NCBI RefSeq assembly: GCF_024159265.1
Contig: NZ_JAMYWY010000001.1
Coordinates: 6,944,001 to 7,008,000, forward strand
Direction: 5' to 3'
Length of the DNA: 64,000 nt
Source of the DNA: Paenibacillus sp. 1781tsa1
GTDB lineage: Bacteria; Bacillota; Bacilli; Paenibacillales; Paenibacillaceae
The notes below the pieces were generated by a model. That model saw only the letters and a program-made list of their open reading frames with translations. It did no database searches and had not been told where the DNA came from. How positions within the stretch are numbered: position 1 is the stretch's first letter; every line of letters begins with the position of its first letter. This document shows, piece by piece, positions 61,602-64,000 of the stretch. Both the position numbers and the translations under genes were made by a program.

Positions 61602-62567
61602 ATGAATAGTTCCTTGAAGCAACTCATAAAATCACCCACATTTCCCGGTGGAATCATAACCATTCTGATATTTTATCTGGATCACTTTCAATTCGAACTT
61701 GTTGATAAATTTCTGCTTTTTGCGGCTTTAGTCATTGTGCCTCTTGTGATTTTACTTTTGAACCATGATGCTAAGAATACATATCAACGAGTGATTTATG
61801 CTGCTATGAAATGGCTTCAATTTCCCGCTGCGCTTCTTACTCTAGCTTCGATAATGAGTAGTAAGATATGGGGGTTAGAAAGTACCACAATTCCAGGGAT
61901 TCTGTCCCTTGGGTGGCTACTGTTCACCCTGCTGCTTGGCATCTATGGCTTGACCACGATTGTGATCTCTAAAGGAAAGGCAGCGGAAGTAGCCATTGGC
62001 GCGGGGCTCGTTTATTTTTTTATCGGGGGCATTTGGTTTACCCTATATCAATATCAATTGGACCTCTTCCAAGCTAATCCGGCAACGCACGCGTTAAGCT
62101 CGGTTCACTTTCATTTTTCATCTGCAATCGTTCCCATTTTTATTGGTGCACTGGGACGCATCATGACGAAGAAAAGCTGGTATCCCTGGGTCGTTGCCAT
62201 TGATATCATCGGACCAGTCTTGATTGCTACGGGTATGATTTTCTCCAAGCCAATTGAATACATTGGTGTCGCTTTATTCGCCTGCAATATTGTGGTTTAC
62301 ACCGCTTATCTCCTTGCTTACTTGAGGAAAAATGCTTTGGATATTAAGGCAGCCTTCTTCTTAGGCCTTTCTTGCCTAGCCTTTTACACGGTTGTTGTCA
62401 TTTCCATCTTCTATCCGTTACTGAAAAATATGTACTCCTTAACCATACTCGATTTTATTCCTATCTATGGATCTCTGCATGCGTTTGGTTTTGTCTTATG
62501 TGGACTAATTGGTTGGGTGTTTATGGTAGACTCCATTAAGGAAAAGGCTAACCAATCGGCTTCATAG
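61602..62567 (+). CDS. YndJ-like membrane protein
   Basis: The product has 321 residues with about nine to ten membrane helices. GLVYFFIGGIWFTLYQYQLD, THALSSVHFHFSSAIVPIFI (a His-rich HFHF segment) and DFIPIYGSLHAFGFVLCGLI fit the YndJ family of Bacillales. The conserved His residues within membranes suggest metal or proton handling, but function is unknown. AAAGGAAATCCC precedes the ATG. Apparently monocistronic. Confidence 0.8.
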   Translation: MNSSLKQLIKSPTFPGGIITILIFYLDHFQFELVDKFLLFAALVIVPLVILLLNHDAKNTYQRVIYAAMKWLQFPAALLTLASIMSSKIWGLESTTIPGILSLGWLLFTLLLGIYGLTTIVISKGKAAEVAIGAGLVYFFIGGIWFTLYQYQLDLFQANPATHALSSVHFHFSSAIVPIFIGALGRIMTKKSWYPWVVAIDIIGPVLIATGMIFSKPIEYIGVALFACNIVVYTAYLLAYLRKNALDIKAAFFLGLSCLAFYTVVVISIFYPLLKNMYSLTILDFIPIYGSLHAFGFVLCGLIGWVFMVDSIKEKANQSAS

Positions 62568-62658
62568 GAGTAGTTTAGTCAGGTTCGTGCTATAATAGTG
62601 ATCACATAAATAACATTCATCATTCTGCCGAGATGGCGATGATTAAGGAGATTGAATT

Positions 62659-63111
62659 TTGACGAACAACCATGATATTGGAGCAGTGAATGAATTACCG
62701 GAGAACTTTGAAGAGCTCAAACGAGCGGCTAATCGGACTTCAAGCTGGAGAGACAGACTGAATGCGGTGAACGAATTGGGAAACTGGGATACAGCCCCTA
62801 CCATTAAGTTGCTTCAGCATGTTTTGAAAAATGATCAAGTGTTCCAAGTGCGTGAAGCCGCATATTTCAAGCTGAAGCAGTTGGATGAAGATGTACAAAT
62901 GCCTGACAAAAACAAAGGCGAGCTGTTTAAAGGTACTAACAAGATTTTGCTACGAATCAAAAAAAGCCTTCCTGAAGGTCACACATTTGAGGAATTTAAG
63001 GAAAAATTGCAAAAGACACGTCTGGATCTCTATGATACTTACGAGGGCGACAAAGATGCTGAGTTCGACTCATGGCTCCATGGTATTTGGGAGACACTAG
63101 GTAGAAGATAG
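62659..63111 (+). CDS. HEAT-repeat protein
   Basis: The product has 150 residues. Residues about 30-75 contain a HEAT/PBS-lyase-type repeat pair (SWRDRLNAVNELGNWDTAPT, IKLLQHVLKNDQVFQVREAA). The C-terminal half is a charged helical domain ending in EFDSWLHGIWETLGRR. The start is a TTG at 62659 with AAGGAG about 8 nt upstream. Such small proteins are adaptors; the partner is unknown. Confidence 0.8.
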   Translation: MTNNHDIGAVNELPENFEELKRAANRTSSWRDRLNAVNELGNWDTAPTIKLLQHVLKNDQVFQVREAAYFKLKQLDEDVQMPDKNKGELFKGTNKILLRIKKSLPEGHTFEEFKEKLQKTRLDLYDTYEGDKDAEFDSWLHGIWETLGRR

Positions 63112-63145
63112 CCGCCGTTCACCTCGTATAATAGCTAAGTACGTA

Positions 63146-63182
63146 CAAAGCCACTCCATCAATGGAGTGGCTTCTTTATTTC
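63146..63182 (+). terminator. Terminator of the HEAT-repeat gene
   Basis: The stem AAAGCCACTCCAT / ATGGAGTGGCTT has a near-absent loop and is followed by CTTTATTTC. Confidence 0.88.
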
Positions 63183-63333
63183 TTCAGCGTCACCTCCATC
63201 AGATATGGGTTATTTTTTCTCTAAAAGTCACCACTGTCAAACTGCTCTGACAAAAAAACGCCCCGTATACTGATTCTTAAAATCAGTAAACAAAGCGCAA
63301 AATTAGAGCCTTTTTGAATAACTTCTATACGAT

Positions 63334-64000
63334 TTATTCTGGGATATACGGAAGATCCAGTGTCTTCGGAACGTTGATGACATGCTTTTCGGTATAGGTG
63401 CGGATCCCTTCCGCGCCGTATTCACGACCAATACCCGATTGCTTAAAGCCACCGAAAGGGAAACGAACGTCGAGCCCCTGCACAGCAGCGGTATTGATCA
63501 TGGTCGTTCCAGCTTCGAGTTGACGTGCGACCGAGATGGCATCTTCTTCTTTGCCCCACACCGAACTCGTCAATCCATATATGCTCTCATTGTGTAGATG
63601 AATAACCTGCTCTTCATCGTCAAATGGCAGAATCGGAACCGTTGGACCAAACTGTTCCTCCACGACAATCGGATCATGAACATCGCAACCCAAAACAAGC
63701 GTTGGTTGTAAGAAGTAACCTTGATCAAATAGCTTCTGATCCAGAATTTGGCCGAGAGGGATGACCTTAGCCCCGCGCTTTTGCGCATCTTCAACCAAAC
63801 CAAGCACGACATTCTTCTGCTTCAGGTTATTAACCGGACCTATCGTCGTATTTGAATCAAATGGGTCACCAATTCGAATCCAACGATTTGCCGCCTCTAT
63901 ATATTTTTCCACAAACTCATCATAAATAGAACGGTGTACATACACACGTTTGGCGATCATACAGATCTGTCCTGTTGTTAAGAAATTAGAAATGACAATC
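63334..64000 (-). CDS. Aldehyde dehydrogenase, C-terminal part, cut by the window edge
   Basis: The last 222 residues of an NAD(P)-dependent aldehyde dehydrogenase are visible. The frame continues past a Met at 63960 into TGQICMIAKRVYVH, where the Cys of GQIC is the catalytic nucleophile of the family. Further motifs are VEEQFGPTVPILPFDD, the second conserved Glu in EEQFGP, SIYGLTSSVWGK and FPFGGFKQSGIGREYGAEGI. It resembles the succinate-semialdehyde or related dehydrogenase branch, but the substrate cannot be fixed from this part. The start lies beyond the right edge. Confidence 0.92.
   Translation of the reverse strand, partial: IVISNFLTTGQICMIAKRVYVHRSIYDEFVEKYIEAANRWIRIGDPFDSNTTIGPVNNLKQKNVVLGLVEDAQKRGAKVIPLGQILDQKLFDQGYFLQPTLVLGCDVHDPIVVEEQFGPTVPILPFDDEEQVIHLHNESIYGLTSSVWGKEEDAISVARQLEAGTTMINTAAVQGLDVRFPFGGFKQSGIGREYGAEGIRTYTEKHVINVPKTLDLPYIPE

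Noticed and set aside
1..64000. CRISPR array, tRNA or rRNA genes
   Set aside because: No regularly spaced short direct repeats and no tRNA or rRNA sequence was seen on either strand.

Overview
The window comes from a Gram-positive, endospore-forming bacterium, most likely Paenibacillus or a close relative. Supporting signs are strong AGGAGG-type ribosome binding sites with frequent GTG and TTG starts, SLH-anchored surface proteins, a gerA-type spore germination operon, a YheC/YheD spore-coat gene, the short TPR-like regulators common in this genus, and a Bacillus-style AraR/araBDA system. Genus assignment is inferred from gene families and not from a marker gene. No rRNA, tRNA or CRISPR array is visible.

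Layout. 1-2 kb: 5' part of a secreted beta-helix surface protein, cut by the window edge. 2.3-6.7 kb: divergent two-component pair, a SARP-type response regulator and a hybrid kinase carrying two kinase modules. 6.9-8.5 kb: malate:quinone oxidoreductase. 8.8-14.1 kb: five-gene Opp/Nik/Cnt-type ABC importer whose promoter carries two Zur-like boxes, so probably zinc or metal-metallophore uptake. 14.3-17.6 kb: lipoprotein, WXG100 polymorphic toxin with its likely immunity gene, and a TPR-like protein. 17.6-24.4 kb: a very AT-rich island with an XRE regulator convergent to a four-gene operon (C5 DNA methyltransferase, ParB-fold protein, SNF2-type helicase, DUF3883/NOV_C nuclease). I see this as an unusual restriction-modification or phage-defence system and the most interesting item here.

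24.4-27.4 kb: GGDEF diguanylate cyclase and an AAC(3)-family acetyltransferase. 27.5-33.1 kb: araB-araD-araA and divergent araR with AraR operators and a cre-like site; a paired intergenic repeat lies between araD and araA. 33.2-39.4 kb: LRR protein, then a three-gene polysaccharide cluster (GT2-GtrA, BcsA-like synthase with two PilZ-like regions, multi-spanning membrane protein), a plausible c-di-GMP target. 39.5-40.6 kb: two decayed genes (DinB remnant, frameshifted YheC/YheD). 40.7-43.5 kb: small genes and ribosomal protein L25. 43.9-48.9 kb: SLH-anchored 5'-nucleotidase and SLH/Ig-repeat surface protein. 49.5-54.9 kb: B-lectin protein, DUF6199-like protein, a reverse-transcriptase scrap, DJ-1/PfpI plus HxlR, two alcohol dehydrogenase family enzymes. 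55.2-58.9 kb: gerA-B-C germinant receptor. 59.2-61.4 kb: TetR-controlled SDR and monooxygenase genes with four copies of a 15-bp palindrome. 61.6-64 kb: YndJ-like membrane protein, HEAT-repeat protein and a truncated aldehyde dehydrogenase.

No searches were run. Family names rest on motifs read from the translations, and starts were chosen from visible ribosome binding sites.
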